In this document: positions 24,853 through 34,030 of the stretch, one piece after another
How positions within the stretch are numbered: the first letter of the stretch is position 1
Layout of the letters: each line of letters opens with the position of its first letter
Source of the DNA: Janibacter cremeus
GTDB taxonomy: Bacteria; Actinomycetota; Actinomycetes; Actinomycetales; Dermatophilaceae
Direction of reading: 5' to 3'
DNA: 64,000 bases
Assembly (NCBI RefSeq): GCF_013409205.1
Contig: NZ_JACCAE010000001.1
Location: forward strand, 124,001-188,000
Position numbers and translations under genes: made by a program
Notes under the pieces: generated by a model
The model's input: the letters and a program-made list of their open reading frames with translations, nothing else
Database searches by the model: none
Told to the model about the DNA's origin: nothing

Positions 24853-25752
24853 GTGATCACGGGAACTCAAACCGCAACTCGAACCATTGATGTCTACCGG
24901 ACCCGCCTGGCCGACCGCAGCCAGATCGAGCCCCGCTCGCACTCCGTCGTGTGGAGCAAGGACGCCTCGGGTCCGCTCTCCGGGGACCAGCTGCGCGGCT
25001 ACGACCGGCGCGGTTACCACACCGCCGACCCGGTCCTCTCCGAGGAGGACATCACCACCTGCCTGTCCGAGGTGGATGCCATCACCGACCGGCTCGGGGA
25101 CGACGAGCGGATCATCCGCGAGCGCTCCAACGGCGACTTGCGCTCGGTCTTCGCCGTCCACCGGCTCAGCGACGCGATCGCCGAGATCGTCAACCGCGAG
25201 GACATCGTCGGCGTCGCCCGCCAGATCCTCGGCGACGACGTGTACGTCCACCAGAGCCGGATGAACCTCAAGCCGGGCTTCGCCGGCGGGCCGTTCTACT
25301 GGCACAGCGACTTCGAGACCTGGCACGCCGAGGACGGGATGCCCGCCCCGCGCGCCCTGAGCGTCTCGCTCTCGCTGACGCCCAACTACGAGACGAACGG
25401 CGCGTTGATGATCATCCCCGGCTCGCACAAGCAGTTCGTCAGCTGCGTCGGGGAAACGCCGGATGGTTACCACCGCGAGTCACTCAGCTCCTACCGTCCC
25501 CCCTTCGGAACCCCGGACGAGGAGGACGTCACCCAGCTGGCGCAGGAGCACGGGATCGACATGATCACCGGTCCGGCCGGGTCGGCGCTGTACTTCGATT
25601 CCAACTGCATGCACGCGTCCGCAGGAAACATCTCGCCGGATCCGCGCAACAACCTTTTCGTCGTCTTCAACGCCGTCTCCAACCAGCTGCGGGAGCCCTT
25701 CGCGGCCTCCGCCCCGCGGCCGGACCACCTTGCCCACCGCGACGTCGGCTGA
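24853..25752 (+). CDS. ectD: ectoine hydroxylase (EctD)
   Basis: A 299-residue non-haem iron, 2-oxoglutarate dioxygenase converting ectoine to 5-hydroxyectoine. The EctD signature FYWHSDFETWHAEDGMP contains the iron ligands H151 and D153, and the distal histidine is H254 in NCMHASAGN. Start GTG 24853 gives the family's usual N-terminus with AAAGGGA 7 nt upstream. No ectA, ectB, ectC or transporter genes are in the window, so the substrate must come from elsewhere. Compatible-solute function suggests osmotic induction, but no promoter was identified. Confidence 0.93.
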   Translation: MITGTQTATRTIDVYRTRLADRSQIEPRSHSVVWSKDASGPLSGDQLRGYDRRGYHTADPVLSEEDITTCLSEVDAITDRLGDDERIIRERSNGDLRSVFAVHRLSDAIAEIVNREDIVGVARQILGDDVYVHQSRMNLKPGFAGGPFYWHSDFETWHAEDGMPAPRALSVSLSLTPNYETNGALMIIPGSHKQFVSCVGETPDGYHRESLSSYRPPFGTPDEEDVTQLAQEHGIDMITGPAGSALYFDSNCMHASAGNISPDPRNNLFVVFNAVSNQLREPFAASAPRPDHLAHRDVG

Positions 25753-25847
25753 TCCCTACCCATCATCCATCGCCGTGGCAGCCCCGGAAGATCCTCGGCG
25801 GCCGCGGCGTTGCATGATGGAGACATCGACGATGAAGGAGTCACACG

Positions 25848-26276
25848 ATGATGGAGCAGACCGACCGCGACTACGCCGTGAGCAAGACCGACGAGCAGTG
25901 GCGTCAGGAGCTCGCCCCGGAGGAGTACTCCGTGCTGCGTGCCGCCGGGACCGAGCGCCCCTTCACGGGTGAGTACAACGAGACGCAGACCGAGGGCGTC
26001 TACGCCTGCCGCGCCTGCGGGTCCGAGCTGTTCACCTCGGAGACGAAGTTCTCCAGCCACTGCGGCTGGCCCTCGTTCTACACCCCGCTCGCCGAGAACC
26101 GCGTCGAGTACATCGAGGACGCCTCCCTGCCGGGCCGCCCCCGCGTCGAGGTCCGCTGCGCCAACTGCGGCAGCCACATGGGTCACGTCTTCGAGGGTGA
26201 GGGGTACGACACCCCCACGGACCAGCGGTACTGCATCAACTCGATCTCGATGACGCTGCGCCCGGCGCAGGGCTGA
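25848..26276 (+). CDS. msrB: peptide-methionine (R)-S-oxide reductase MsrB
   Basis: A 142-residue enzyme that reduces the R form of methionine sulfoxide in proteins. Two CxxC pairs (CRACG and CANCG) bind zinc, and the catalytic cysteine is in QRYCINS near residue 130. AAGGAG lies 10 nt before ATG 25848. The first gene of the block shared in order with Mycobacterium tuberculosis (Rv2674 region, from memory). Confidence 0.95.
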   Translation: MMEQTDRDYAVSKTDEQWRQELAPEEYSVLRAAGTERPFTGEYNETQTEGVYACRACGSELFTSETKFSSHCGWPSFYTPLAENRVEYIEDASLPGRPRVEVRCANCGSHMGHVFEGEGYDTPTDQRYCINSISMTLRPAQG

Positions 26277-26277
26277 G

Positions 26278-26331
26278 GCGCCTCACCCGCCTCCCGATTC
26301 TCGGGTCATCCGACAAACCCCTGGTTCGCAT
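26278..26331 (-). repeat. left arm of a 54-bp imperfect inverted repeat
   Basis: The reverse complement of this stretch matches 28212-28265 at about 46 of 54 positions by eye, including identical blocks TGCGAACCAGGGG and CGGGAGGCGGGTGAGGCG. It begins 2 nt after the msrB stop. The inner 14-16 nt also pair with 26345-26364 to make a local hairpin. Together with the right arm it brackets a methyltransferase and an AbiEi/DUF559 gene. Confidence 0.7.
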
Positions 26332-26364
26332 GAGTCTCCTACTGATGCGAACCAGGGGTCTGTC
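26312..26364. terminator. long hairpin downstream of msrB and of the methyltransferase
   Basis: A 20-bp stem with one mismatch (GACAAACCCCTGGTTCGCAT against ATGCGAACCAGGGGTCTGTC) and a 13-nt loop lies between the convergent msrB and methyltransferase stops. There is no clear U-run, so termination is plausible rather than certain. Confidence 0.6.
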
Positions 26365-26372
26365 TTGCTGAG

Positions 26373-27107
26373 TCAGCTGGGCAGCCGCCAGACGCTCACG
26401 TGTCCGCCACTCTCGGCGGCGAAGGGGGTCCCGCCCCAGTCCTCTGTGCGCCGCTCGAGCTCCATCCCCGCCAGCTGAGCCATCAGGTCGAGCTCGCTGG
26501 GCCAGACGTACCGGTAGTTGTGTGTACCTCGCCGATAGGTCCCGTCCGCCTGCCGATTGACGTGGTGGGACGTCGCCTGCTGAGTCACCACGTCGAACGT
26601 GTCGAACCCCAGGTGCTCGTCGGACACGTCGAACGGCACGGCCCACTGCCCCGGTGGCAGGGAACGAAGCGGGGGCACGCCGACCTCCACGACGAAGCGT
26701 CCTCCCGGCCGGAGGTGGCGTGCCGCATTACGGAAGCACTCGACCTGCTCGGCCTGCGTGCGCACGTTGCCGATGGTGTTGAAGACGAGGTAGACCAACG
26801 AGAACTCACCGTCGACGCGCGTCGTCGCCATGTCCCCGATCGTCACCGGGAGCTCGTCCGGCGAGACCTTGCTACGCAACTGCTCGACCATCGGGCGGGA
26901 CAGCTCGATCCCCGTCACCTGGACCCCCTTCGCCCGGAGTGGGACACCTATCCGTCCCGTGCCGATGGCGAACTCCAGAGCCGGGCCTCCCTCGGTCAGG
27001 TCGGCGAGGGCCTCCACTGCCGGATCGACGACGTCGGGGCTGAACATCCCGTCCGCGCCGTCGTACCGCTCCGCCTGCTCGGCCGTCCACAGATCACTGC
27101 TCGTCAT
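26373..27107 (-). CDS. class I SAM-dependent methyltransferase
   Basis: A 244-residue Rossmann methyltransferase with motif I LEFAIGTGRIGVPLRAKG (about residues 44-61), post-I IELSRPM and motif IV FSLVYLVFNTIGN. The family covers small-molecule methyltransferases; the product is unknown. A methyltransferase occupies the same place between msrB and hemQ in Mycobacterium tuberculosis (Rv2675c, from memory). ATG 27107 is preceded by GGGAGG. It lies inside the inverted-repeat-bounded segment. Confidence 0.85.
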   Translation of the reverse strand: MTSSDLWTAEQAERYDGADGMFSPDVVDPAVEALADLTEGGPALEFAIGTGRIGVPLRAKGVQVTGIELSRPMVEQLRSKVSPDELPVTIGDMATTRVDGEFSLVYLVFNTIGNVRTQAEQVECFRNAARHLRPGGRFVVEVGVPPLRSLPPGQWAVPFDVSDEHLGFDTFDVVTQQATSHHVNRQADGTYRRGTHNYRYVWPSELDLMAQLAGMELERRTEDWGGTPFAAESGGHVSVWRLPS

Positions 27108-27152
27108 GCCTCCCAGCCAATCAACCGGACGGCTCGTCGGTCCAGCGAGTTC

Positions 27153-28085
27153 CTACGCCGCGACGGCCAGCGCCGCGGCTACCGCAGCGACGATGCGTTG
27201 CGAGTGGAACAAGTCCGCCCAGGTCACCCGGACGATGACGTAGCCAAGGGCTCGAAGGCGGTCCTCACGCTTCTTCTCGCGGAAGAGTGCGTCGGCTCCG
27301 CCGTCGGCGTACTTCACCTTCCCGTCGAACTCGATCAGGACCCTGGTCCCCTCGATGCCCAGGTCGGCCCGGGCGACCAGTTCACCGTGACGATCGGCGA
27401 TCGGAACCTGCGAGACGACGCGCCATCCCGCTGCCCGGAGGATGACTCGGGTGACGCTCTCTCCGGGGGATTCGGCGTCACCGTCCGACCACTCCAGGGC
27501 GCACCGGACCCGCGACGAGAGGGGCCATCTTCGGACGGTCTCGTAGACCGCGTCGAGGGATCCCCTGGTTGTCGCACCACAGTGCAGGGCGGCGTCGATC
27601 GATGTCACACCCGCAGTGATGCCGTGGTCGATGGTCATCTGCACGAGTGCCGTCGCCAGCTCCGTCGCTGGCCCCCACGGGGTGTCCACGGGGTCGTGGC
27701 GAAGGGGGCGGATGCGCAGGTGTTCCGTGCTGGCTTCGCGAGCGACGGGTCGCGCGATGTCCGCCCGCACGGCCGCTACCTCGAAGAGCGGGATGCCGTG
27801 GGCGGCGACGGCCGTTGCACCGGTCAGCACCGCGTCGGGATATGTGCGCAGTGCGGCCTTGGCGAGGAGCTGACGGTGCTCTTCCTTCGTCCACGTGCCT
27901 GGTCCTGTGTAGGCACCGCGGCAGATGCGCGTGATCAGCCCGCGACGCAGTGCCGCCTTGAGCACCTCATCTCCCAGACCCATCCTCAGGGCGTCCTGAC
28001 GGGTGAAGATCGCGTCGGGGAGAGCAAGCAGCTCGGTGTAGAGGTAGGAAGCCACATCGATCATGGGAGCAACAGTGGCTCGCAT
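27153..28085 (-). CDS. AbiEi antitoxin-like N-domain fused to DUF559/Vsr-like endonuclease domain
   Basis: A 310-residue protein. Residues about 20-75 resemble the AbiEi-type winged-helix antitoxin N-domain (IFTRQDALRMGLGDEVLKAALRRGLITRICRGAY), and the C-terminal 100 residues match DUF559, a PD-(D/E)XK nuclease-like fold: D and E in ADLGIEGTRVLIEFDGK and the conserved YVIVRVTWADLF. Such fusions are frequent in actinobacteria; no function is established and no cognate AbiEii toxin is next to it. ATG 28085 or ATG 28064 may be the start. Base composition looks slightly less GC-rich than neighbours (one 60-nt line counted at 65%). Confidence 0.75.
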   Translation of the reverse strand: MRATVAPMIDVASYLYTELLALPDAIFTRQDALRMGLGDEVLKAALRRGLITRICRGAYTGPGTWTKEEHRQLLAKAALRTYPDAVLTGATAVAAHGIPLFEVAAVRADIARPVAREASTEHLRIRPLRHDPVDTPWGPATELATALVQMTIDHGITAGVTSIDAALHCGATTRGSLDAVYETVRRWPLSSRVRCALEWSDGDAESPGESVTRVILRAAGWRVVSQVPIADRHGELVARADLGIEGTRVLIEFDGKVKYADGGADALFREKKREDRLRALGYVIVRVTWADLFHSQRIVAAVAAALAVAA

Positions 28086-28156
28086 CCGACACGGCTGGGA
28101 TGACCTCGCGCGGGCCTGTGGACTCCTCGCCGGGGACAGCGAGGGTGTGGGTGACG

Positions 28157-28174
28157 AGAGTCCCCGGGGACTCT
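28157..28174. repeat. perfect 18-bp palindrome upstream of the AbiEi/DUF559 gene
   Basis: AGAGTCCCCGGGGACTCT, 72 nt upstream of ATG 28085, so in the promoter region of that gene. It may be an operator for the AbiEi-type N-domain, which in AbiE systems autoregulates by binding inverted repeats; inference only. Confidence 0.5.
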
Positions 28175-28211
28175 GCAGGAGAAACCCCCGGTCCGCAGGA
28201 GTATGAAACCC

Positions 28212-28265
28212 GTGCGAACCAGGGGCTTATCGGGTCACCCGGTATTCGGGAGGCGGGTGAGGCGC
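28212..28265 (+). repeat. right arm of a 54-bp imperfect inverted repeat
   Basis: Counterpart of 26278-26331, lying 25 nt beyond the stop of hemQ. The GCGGGTGAGGCG end is repeated once more at about 28270-28281. Confidence 0.7.
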
Positions 28266-28290
28266 GAGGGGCGGGTGAGGCGAGCAGACC

Positions 28291-29010
28291 TCAGCGCAGC
28301 CCCTCCACGAGCGCCTCGACGCTCACGCGCGGCCCGGTGAAGAACGGGACCTCCTCGCGCACGTGCAGGCGTGCCCGGGAGGCACGCAGCTCGCGCATGA
28401 GGTCGACGATGCGGTGCAGCTCGTCGGCCTCGAAGGCCAGGATCCACTCGTAGTCGCCCAGGGCGAAGGCGGGGATGGTGTTGGCGCGCACGTCCGGGTA
28501 GTCGCGGGCCATGGCGCCGTGCTCGGCGAGCATCGCGCGACGCTCCTTCTCGTCGATGACGTACCAGTCGTAGGACCGCACGAAGGGGTAGACGCACACG
28601 TAGTTGCGCACCGGCTCGCCGGCCATGAAGGCGGGGATGTGGCTGCGGTTGAACTCGGCCCGGCGGTGGCAGGCGACGTTGGACCACACCGGCTCCAGAT
28701 GCGCCCCCAGCTCGGTGCGCAGCAGGCGCTTGTAGGCGTCCTGGAGCAGCTCGACCTCGTCGGCGTGCCACCAGATCAGCAGGTCCGCGTCGGCGCGCAA
28801 GCCGGCGACGTCATAGACACCACGGACGGTCACGCCGCCCTCGGTCACCGCGGCGATGAGCTCCTCGACCTCGGCCACGAGCGCGGGACGGTCTGCGTCG
28901 CCCAGCGGCGTGGCCAGGGCGAAGGCGGAGAACATCGCGTAGTGCACGGACGAGTTGATCGCCTCGAGCTGCTCGCGGCTGGGCTTGGTGGGTGCGGGAC
29001 GGTCGGTCAT
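28291..29010 (-). CDS. hemQ: coproheme decarboxylase HemQ (ChdC)
   Basis: A 239-residue chlorite-dismutase-fold enzyme that oxidatively decarboxylates coproheme III to heme b, the last step of the coproporphyrin-dependent pathway of Gram-positive bacteria. The [14 protein letters not shown] stretch contains the tyrosine used in catalysis and [20 protein letters not shown] is typical. AGGAGC lies 4-6 nt before ATG 29010. Its start overlaps the hemG stop (ATGA). Confidence 0.93.
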   Translation of the reverse strand: MTDRPAPTKPSREQLEAINSSVHYAMFSAFALATPLGDADRPALVAEVEELIAAVTEGGVTVRGVYDVAGLRADADLLIWWHADEVELLQDAYKRLLRTELGAHLEPVWSNVACHRRAEFNRSHIPAFMAGEPVRNYVCVYPFVRSYDWYVIDEKERRAMLAEHGAMARDYPDVRANTIPAFALGDYEWILAFEADELHRIVDLMRELRASRARLHVREEVPFFTGPRVSVEALVEGLR

Positions 29011-30422
29011 CGCTGCTCCTGTCGGGTGGGGGTCGAAGGGGGGCAAGTGGTCGAGATCGTGCTCGCGGCCCGGGCCGCTCCGTCGAGGACGGCCGCGATG
29101 CCCACCCCGTCGTAGGCGGCGCCGACGAGCTCGATCCCGGGCAGTCCGGCGACATCCGCGCGCGTCGTGGCGACCTTGTCAGTGTGCCCGAGGTCGTACT
29201 GGGGCAGCCCGCCGCCCCAGCGCTGCACGTGCGCGTCCAGGGGCTGCGGCAGCCGGGTGCCCAACGCCTGCCCGACCTCGTCGAGGGCGATGGCTCGCAG
29301 CTGATCATCGCTGCGCTGCAGGCTCGCGACCTCACCGGCCCGGCCGACGGACGCACGCAGGAGGGTCACCTCGTCGGACGCGGCGCGCACCCAGGCCCAC
29401 TTGGCCGCGGAAAAGGTCGCGGCCTTGATCGTGTGCCCGTCGACGGCGGGGGCCAGGAAGCCGCTCCCGGGCGGCGTCGGCAGCTGTGCGGTGGGCAGGG
29501 CGAGGGTGACGACGGCCATCGACGCGTAGTCGACCCCGGCCAGGGCACGGGATGCGGCGGGCGCGTGGTCGGTGAGCAGTCGGGACGTCGGCGGCGCCGG
29601 GGTGGCGAGGACGACGGCGTCGGCGTCGTGGACCACGGGGTCGATGGTCGGCCCGGTCACCACACGCCACCCGGCCGGGGTGCGGTGCAGCTCTCGGGCG
29701 ATGGTCTGCTGCAGGATCGTGCCGCCGCCGGTGGTGACGCCGGCGGCGAGTGCGTCGACGAGCGTGCTGATGCCGCCGACGAGCCCCATGACCCGTGGCT
29801 TCGGTGGCGTCGTCGGCTCCGGCACGAGGGAGGCGACCGCGTCGGGCACGGACCTGCCTTCGGCCATCGCCGACCACAGCCCCGGCATCGTCGCGCGCAG
29901 GGAGAGCGCATCGACCCGCCCGGCGTAGATCCCGCCGAGCAGGGGCTCGACCACCCGGTCGACGACCGCCCGGCCGTAGACGGATCCGACGGCGTCGGCG
30001 ACGGTCACATCACGATCGTCGAGGGCGAAGGGTGCCGGTCGCGCCGCGCGGGCGACCTCCCCTTCGTCGAGGATCCCGCCCAGGTCGGTCTCGGCGGAGG
30101 GGATGCCCAGATAGCTGCGGGCGGGTACGCGGTGGCGCGCACCCCGTGACCAGATGCTGGCGGGCACCGGCTCGGGGTGGACGAGGCGGTCGGCCAGACC
30201 GAGGTCGGTGATCAGCTCACGCGCCGGGCGGCTGCTCGCCACGATGGACTCGGCGCCCACGTCGACGGTGACGCCTCCGACTCGGAAGCCACGGATCTTG
30301 CCGCCCGGCCGCTCCCCCGCGTCGATGACGAGGACGTCGAGGTCGGGGCGCTGTGCCAGCAGGTGGTGGGCGGTCGCCAGACCGGCGATGCCACCACCGA
30401 CGACGATCACGCGAGGACGCAT
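29007..30422 (-). CDS. hemY: coproporphyrinogen III oxidase, HemY/HemG type (CgoX)
   Basis: A 471-residue FAD-dependent oxidase. The dinucleotide-binding motif [16 protein letters not shown] is at residues about 7-22, and the substrate-side segment [13 protein letters not shown] and C-terminal [15 protein letters not shown] are conserved. In actinobacteria this enzyme oxidises coproporphyrinogen III to coproporphyrin III. ATG 30422 is the natural start; an open frame to 30473 was rejected because the FAD motif should be N-terminal. It overlaps hemQ by 4 nt. Confidence 0.93.
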   Translation of the reverse strand: MRPRVIVVGGGIAGLATAHHLLAQRPDLDVLVIDAGERPGGKIRGFRVGGVTVDVGAESIVASSRPARELITDLGLADRLVHPEPVPASIWSRGARHRVPARSYLGIPSAETDLGGILDEGEVARAARPAPFALDDRDVTVADAVGSVYGRAVVDRVVEPLLGGIYAGRVDALSLRATMPGLWSAMAEGRSVPDAVASLVPEPTTPPKPRVMGLVGGISTLVDALAAGVTTGGGTILQQTIARELHRTPAGWRVVTGPTIDPVVHDADAVVLATPAPPTSRLLTDHAPAASRALAGVDYASMAVVTLALPTAQLPTPPGSGFLAPAVDGHTIKAATFSAAKWAWVRAASDEVTLLRASVGRAGEVASLQRSDDQLRAIALDEVGQALGTRLPQPLDAHVQRWGGGLPQYDLGHTDKVATTRADVAGLPGIELVGAAYDGVGIAAVLDGAARAASTISTTCPPSTPTRQEQR

Positions 30423-30547
30423 GGCCCCAGTTTCCCACCTACAGTGACCACATCGTGACCCGGTCCGGTGCAACCGGCCCGGGCCCGGGCGCGTCCAAGT
30501 CCACGACCGCCCGGGTCAGAGCAGGCCGAGGACGTGAAAGGACGACG

Positions 30548-31438
30548 ATGCGAGGTACGACGATGCGAGTGGTGACGCTGGCCGCAGCAGGAACGCTGGT
30601 CTTGGCAGGATGCAGCGCTGATACCGGCAACCACCCGGACGGTGCGGCGTCTGCGCCGTCCGGCGCGAGTGCCGACCGGGCCGTGCAGGACGAACCGGCA
30701 CCGGCCGAAGGCGCGTCGACGAAGAAGATCACCGAGCAGGACGCGGGCGGCACCCACCTCGCGCGGACCGCTGCCCTGACGACCACGGTGGACGACGTCC
30801 CGCGGGCGAGCGCCAAGGTTCGCTCGATCGCCGAGGCCTCCGGAGGGTACGTCTCCAGCGAGGAGACACACATCTCCCCCGGCGACGACGGAGCGAGCGA
30901 CGACCGATCGTCGGCTGAGATCGTCGTGACCGTGCCTGTCGACGAGCTCGACACGATCGTGTCCGAGCTGGCAGGCATCGGGAAGGTCACCGAGCGCTCC
31001 GGTGACGTCCAGGACCTGTCGCAGCAGTACACGGACACGACCTCGCGGGTCGGCACGCTGAAGAAGTCGGTGGCCCGTCTGCAGGAGCTCATCGACTCAG
31101 CCGACGGCCTCGAGGAGATCGTCGCCCTCGAGTCCGAGCTGACCGAGCGCGAGGCCGACCTCGAGTCGACGCTTGCCCAGCAGAAGGCACTGGAGAAGCG
31201 CACGAGCACCGCGCCGATCACGGTCGACTTGCAGTCGCCCGGGGCCGCGGCCGAGGACCCGAGCGGGTTTCTTGCCGGCCTCGCGTCGGGATGGGGTGCC
31301 TTCACAACCGCCCTCGGGGCGGGCATGACCGCGCTCGGGGCGGTCACCCCCCTCGCTGTGCTGGGGTTGGTGATCGCCGGTCCTGTGCTGTGGCTGCGGC
31401 GCCGTGGTGGCCGGCGGGTCCGCACTGACGTCACCTGA
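30548..31438 (+). CDS. DUF4349 lipoprotein
   Basis: A 296-residue secreted lipoprotein. The signal peptide ends in a lipobox LVLAGC with Cys22; an acidic, flexible region follows, then DUF4349 (ALTTTVDDVPRASAKVRSIA, and VPVDELDTIVSELAGIGKV) and a coiled coil, and a C-terminal membrane helix at about 270-290 ending in RRRGGRR. Likely an envelope protein of unknown role. AAAGGA 6 nt before ATG 30548 fixes the start. It stands between divergent hemY and convergent hemE. Confidence 0.85.
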   Translation: MRGTTMRVVTLAAAGTLVLAGCSADTGNHPDGAASAPSGASADRAVQDEPAPAEGASTKKITEQDAGGTHLARTAALTTTVDDVPRASAKVRSIAEASGGYVSSEETHISPGDDGASDDRSSAEIVVTVPVDELDTIVSELAGIGKVTERSGDVQDLSQQYTDTTSRVGTLKKSVARLQELIDSADGLEEIVALESELTEREADLESTLAQQKALEKRTSTAPITVDLQSPGAAAEDPSGFLAGLASGWGAFTTALGAGMTALGAVTPLAVLGLVIAGPVLWLRRRGGRRVRTDVT

Positions 31439-31447
31439 CGGCCGGCA

Positions 31448-32491
31448 TCAGCGGGCGCTGACCTCGTGGATCAGCTCGACGACACGGGTGAGGACGACCG
31501 GGTCGGTGTCCGGCAGGACGCCATGGCCGAGGTTGAAGATGTGTCCGGGCGCCGCACGCCCCTCCGCGAGGATGCGACGGACCTGGGTCTCGATGACCTC
31601 CCAGGGGGCGAAGAGCAGTGCCGGGTCGAGGTTGCCCTGGACGGGCCGGTCGGCGCCGACGCGCTCGATGGCCTCGGCCAGGGAGACTCGGTAGTCGACG
31701 CCGATGACCTCGGTCTCCTCGGCGGCCATGTCGGGAAGCAGCTCCCCGGTACCCACCCCGAAGTGGATGCGCGGGACCTCGCGATCCGCGAGTGCGGCCA
31801 GCGCCACCCTGCTGTGCGGCAGGACGTGTTGACGGTAGTCGGCCTTGGAGAGGAATCCGGCCCACGAGTCGAAGAGCTGGACCGCGCTCGCCCCGGCGTC
31901 GACCTGAACCTGGAGGAAGGTGGCGGCGATCTGCGACAGGCGCGCGCACAGGTCGTGCCACAACTGAGGGTCCCCGTGCATGAGCGACTTGGTGTGCTCG
32001 TGGTTCTTGCTCGGACCACCCTCGATGAGATATGAGGCGAGGGTGAAGGGGGCACCCGCGAACCCGACGAGCGGGGTGGCCCCGAGGTCCATGACGATGC
32101 GGCGCACGGACTCGGTGATGTCCGGGACCATGTCCGCGGTCAGCTCCGGGATCCGGTCGAGGTCCTCGCGGGAGCGGAAGGGCACGTCCAGCACGGGTCC
32201 GACGCCCGGCTCGATGTCTATGTCGATGCCGACGGCCTCGAGCGGGACGACGATGTCGGAGAAGAAGATCGCAGCGTCCACGTTGTGGCGTCGCACCGGC
32301 TGCAGGGTGATCTCGGTGACGAGATCGGGCGTGCGGCAGGCCTCCATCATGGTGGTGCCGGCCCGCAGCTCACGGTACTCCGGGAGGGAGCGGCCGGCCT
32401 GGCGCATGAACCACACGGGGGTGTGCGGGACGGACTCCCCCCGGGCCGCGCGGACCAGGGGGCTGTCGGAGGGCGAGGCTGCGGTGTTCAC
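31448..32491 (-). CDS. hemE: uroporphyrinogen decarboxylase HemE
   Basis: A 347-residue enzyme that decarboxylates uroporphyrinogen III to coproporphyrinogen III. Family motifs [14 protein letters not shown] (about 26-40), the [10 protein letters not shown] and the [12 protein letters not shown] are present. GTG 32491 with GGGAG just upstream is the start. It feeds HemY and HemQ; HemH is encoded at 60 kb. Confidence 0.96.
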   Translation of the reverse strand: MNTAASPSDSPLVRAARGESVPHTPVWFMRQAGRSLPEYRELRAGTTMMEACRTPDLVTEITLQPVRRHNVDAAIFFSDIVVPLEAVGIDIDIEPGVGPVLDVPFRSREDLDRIPELTADMVPDITESVRRIVMDLGATPLVGFAGAPFTLASYLIEGGPSKNHEHTKSLMHGDPQLWHDLCARLSQIAATFLQVQVDAGASAVQLFDSWAGFLSKADYRQHVLPHSRVALAALADREVPRIHFGVGTGELLPDMAAEETEVIGVDYRVSLAEAIERVGADRPVQGNLDPALLFAPWEVIETQVRRILAEGRAAPGHIFNLGHGVLPDTDPVVLTRVVELIHEVSAR

Positions 32492-32547
32492 GCTCCCGAT
32501 CCTCCCATGCAGGTCGGCGCGTCGGACCCCCGGGCGAAGGGGGCGGG

Positions 32548-33381
32548 TCAGGCTGCGATGAGGGCGATGCCCACCAGCGCGGCAGCCACCCCGACGAGCT
32601 GGACGGGACGCAGTCGCTCCCGCAGGACGAGCCACGCGAGCAGGATCGTCGTCACCGGGTAGAGCGAGGCGAGGACCCCGGCGATGCTCAGGTGACCGCG
32701 CGTGGTCGCCACGCTGAACAGGGCCGTGGCCGACAGGTCCGCGAGTCCCACGATGACGATGCCCGGGACCAGCCGTCGGGGCAGGCGCCACCGGGTCGTC
32801 AGCACCAGGGCGAGCACGAGGAAGACGCTCACCGACGCGATCCGCATCGCCCACAACGTGTGGATCCCCGAGACCCGGCTGCCCAGGTCGACGCAGGCCA
32901 TCGCCGTGCCCAGACCGAGCGCCGCGAGGACGGCGTAGAGGATCGAGGTGGCATCACCCCCTTCGCCTGCGCCCTTGACCTCCGGACCGCTGGCGAGGAC
33001 ACCGCCGACGATCGCCAGCAGGATCCCGGCACCGAGCAGGACGGTCACCGGGTCGCCGCGGACGAGGCCGACGACCACCGGGACGAGGACACCGAGACCG
33101 GCGATCGGCGTGACGATCCCCATCGGGCCACGGGCCAGACCGGTGTAGAGCGCGAGCAGGCCGGCACCCTCTGCCACTCCCCCGAGCGCGCCCCACACCC
33201 ACCACGAGCCGGGTGGCAGGGGCAGGCCGACGACCAGCACGACCACGGAGATCGCGACCAGAGCGACGGTCTGCGAGCAGGTGACGACGGTGCGTGCCGG
33301 CAGTCGCGCGGACAACAGGCCGGCGATGAAGTCCGAGGCCCCCCAGGTCACGGAGGCCGCGAGGGCGATGGCGATCGTCAC
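32548..33381 (-). CDS. DMT-superfamily (EamA) transporter
   Basis: A 277-residue protein with about ten membrane helices and two EamA repeats. [18 protein letters not shown] marks the first helix of repeat 1 and [23 protein letters not shown] the end of repeat 2. Exports or imports a metabolite; substrate unknown. GTG 33381 is preferred, although ATG 33423 is possible. Confidence 0.83.
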   Translation of the reverse strand: MTIAIALAASVTWGASDFIAGLLSARLPARTVVTCSQTVALVAISVVVLVVGLPLPPGSWWVWGALGGVAEGAGLLALYTGLARGPMGIVTPIAGLGVLVPVVVGLVRGDPVTVLLGAGILLAIVGGVLASGPEVKGAGEGGDATSILYAVLAALGLGTAMACVDLGSRVSGIHTLWAMRIASVSVFLVLALVLTTRWRLPRRLVPGIVIVGLADLSATALFSVATTRGHLSIAGVLASLYPVTTILLAWLVLRERLRPVQLVGVAAALVGIALIAA

Positions 33382-33451
33382 GGGGGCAACGGTACGTCTC
33401 CCCCGGCGTGGCCTACCGACCACACCGGCCCCGGCGACCTACCCTCACAGG

Positions 33452-34030
33452 GTGGCATCCCAGATCTCCGGCGCACCGTCGTCCGACTTCGATCACGCCC
33501 TGCGCAGCGTGCACGACGCTCGGCTGCGCCCGGAGGTGCGCCTGACCGAGGTCCCGGCGCCCACCCGACTCGCACCCCATGCAGTGGCGATGACCGCCGA
33601 CATCGTCGATGCCTCGGACGGCGAGGACGTCGCAACGGGTCGCTTCGTGTTGCTGCACGACCCGGACGAACCCGAGCCGTGGAGCGGCGCCTGGCGGGTG
33701 GTCACCTTCGCCAGGGCCGAGCTCGAGGCAGAGGTCGCCGGCGACCCGATGCTCGGCGCAGTCGGCTGGTCGTGGCTCACCGACGCGCTCGAGGCGCACG
33801 GGATCGAGGCCCGCAACCTCGCCGGGACCGTCACCCACGTCGTGTCGGAGTCCTTCGGCGACCTCGATGACCGCGAGCAGAGCGTCGAGATGGAGATCCG
33901 CGCCTCGTGGAGCCCCGCCGACGCAGAGGCCGGTACACACTTGTCCGCATGGGTGGACATGCTGGGGACGGTCGGCGGGTTGCCCCCGCTGCCCGACGGG
34001 GTCGTCGCGCTACCGGGTCGGCGCCGTTGA
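33452..34030 (+). CDS. DUF3000 domain-containing protein
   Basis: A 192-residue actinobacterial protein of unknown function, always near the ribonuclease D gene, as in Mycobacterium tuberculosis Rv2680 (from memory). The stretches RPEVRLTEVPAPTRLAPHA and EPWSGAWRVVTFARAELE are typical. It starts at GTG 33452. Its TGA overlaps the TTG start of the rnd-like gene, so expression is coupled. Confidence 0.85.
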   Translation: MASQISGAPSSDFDHALRSVHDARLRPEVRLTEVPAPTRLAPHAVAMTADIVDASDGEDVATGRFVLLHDPDEPEPWSGAWRVVTFARAELEAEVAGDPMLGAVGWSWLTDALEAHGIEARNLAGTVTHVVSESFGDLDDREQSVEMEIRASWSPADAEAGTHLSAWVDMLGTVGGLPPLPDGVVALPGRRR

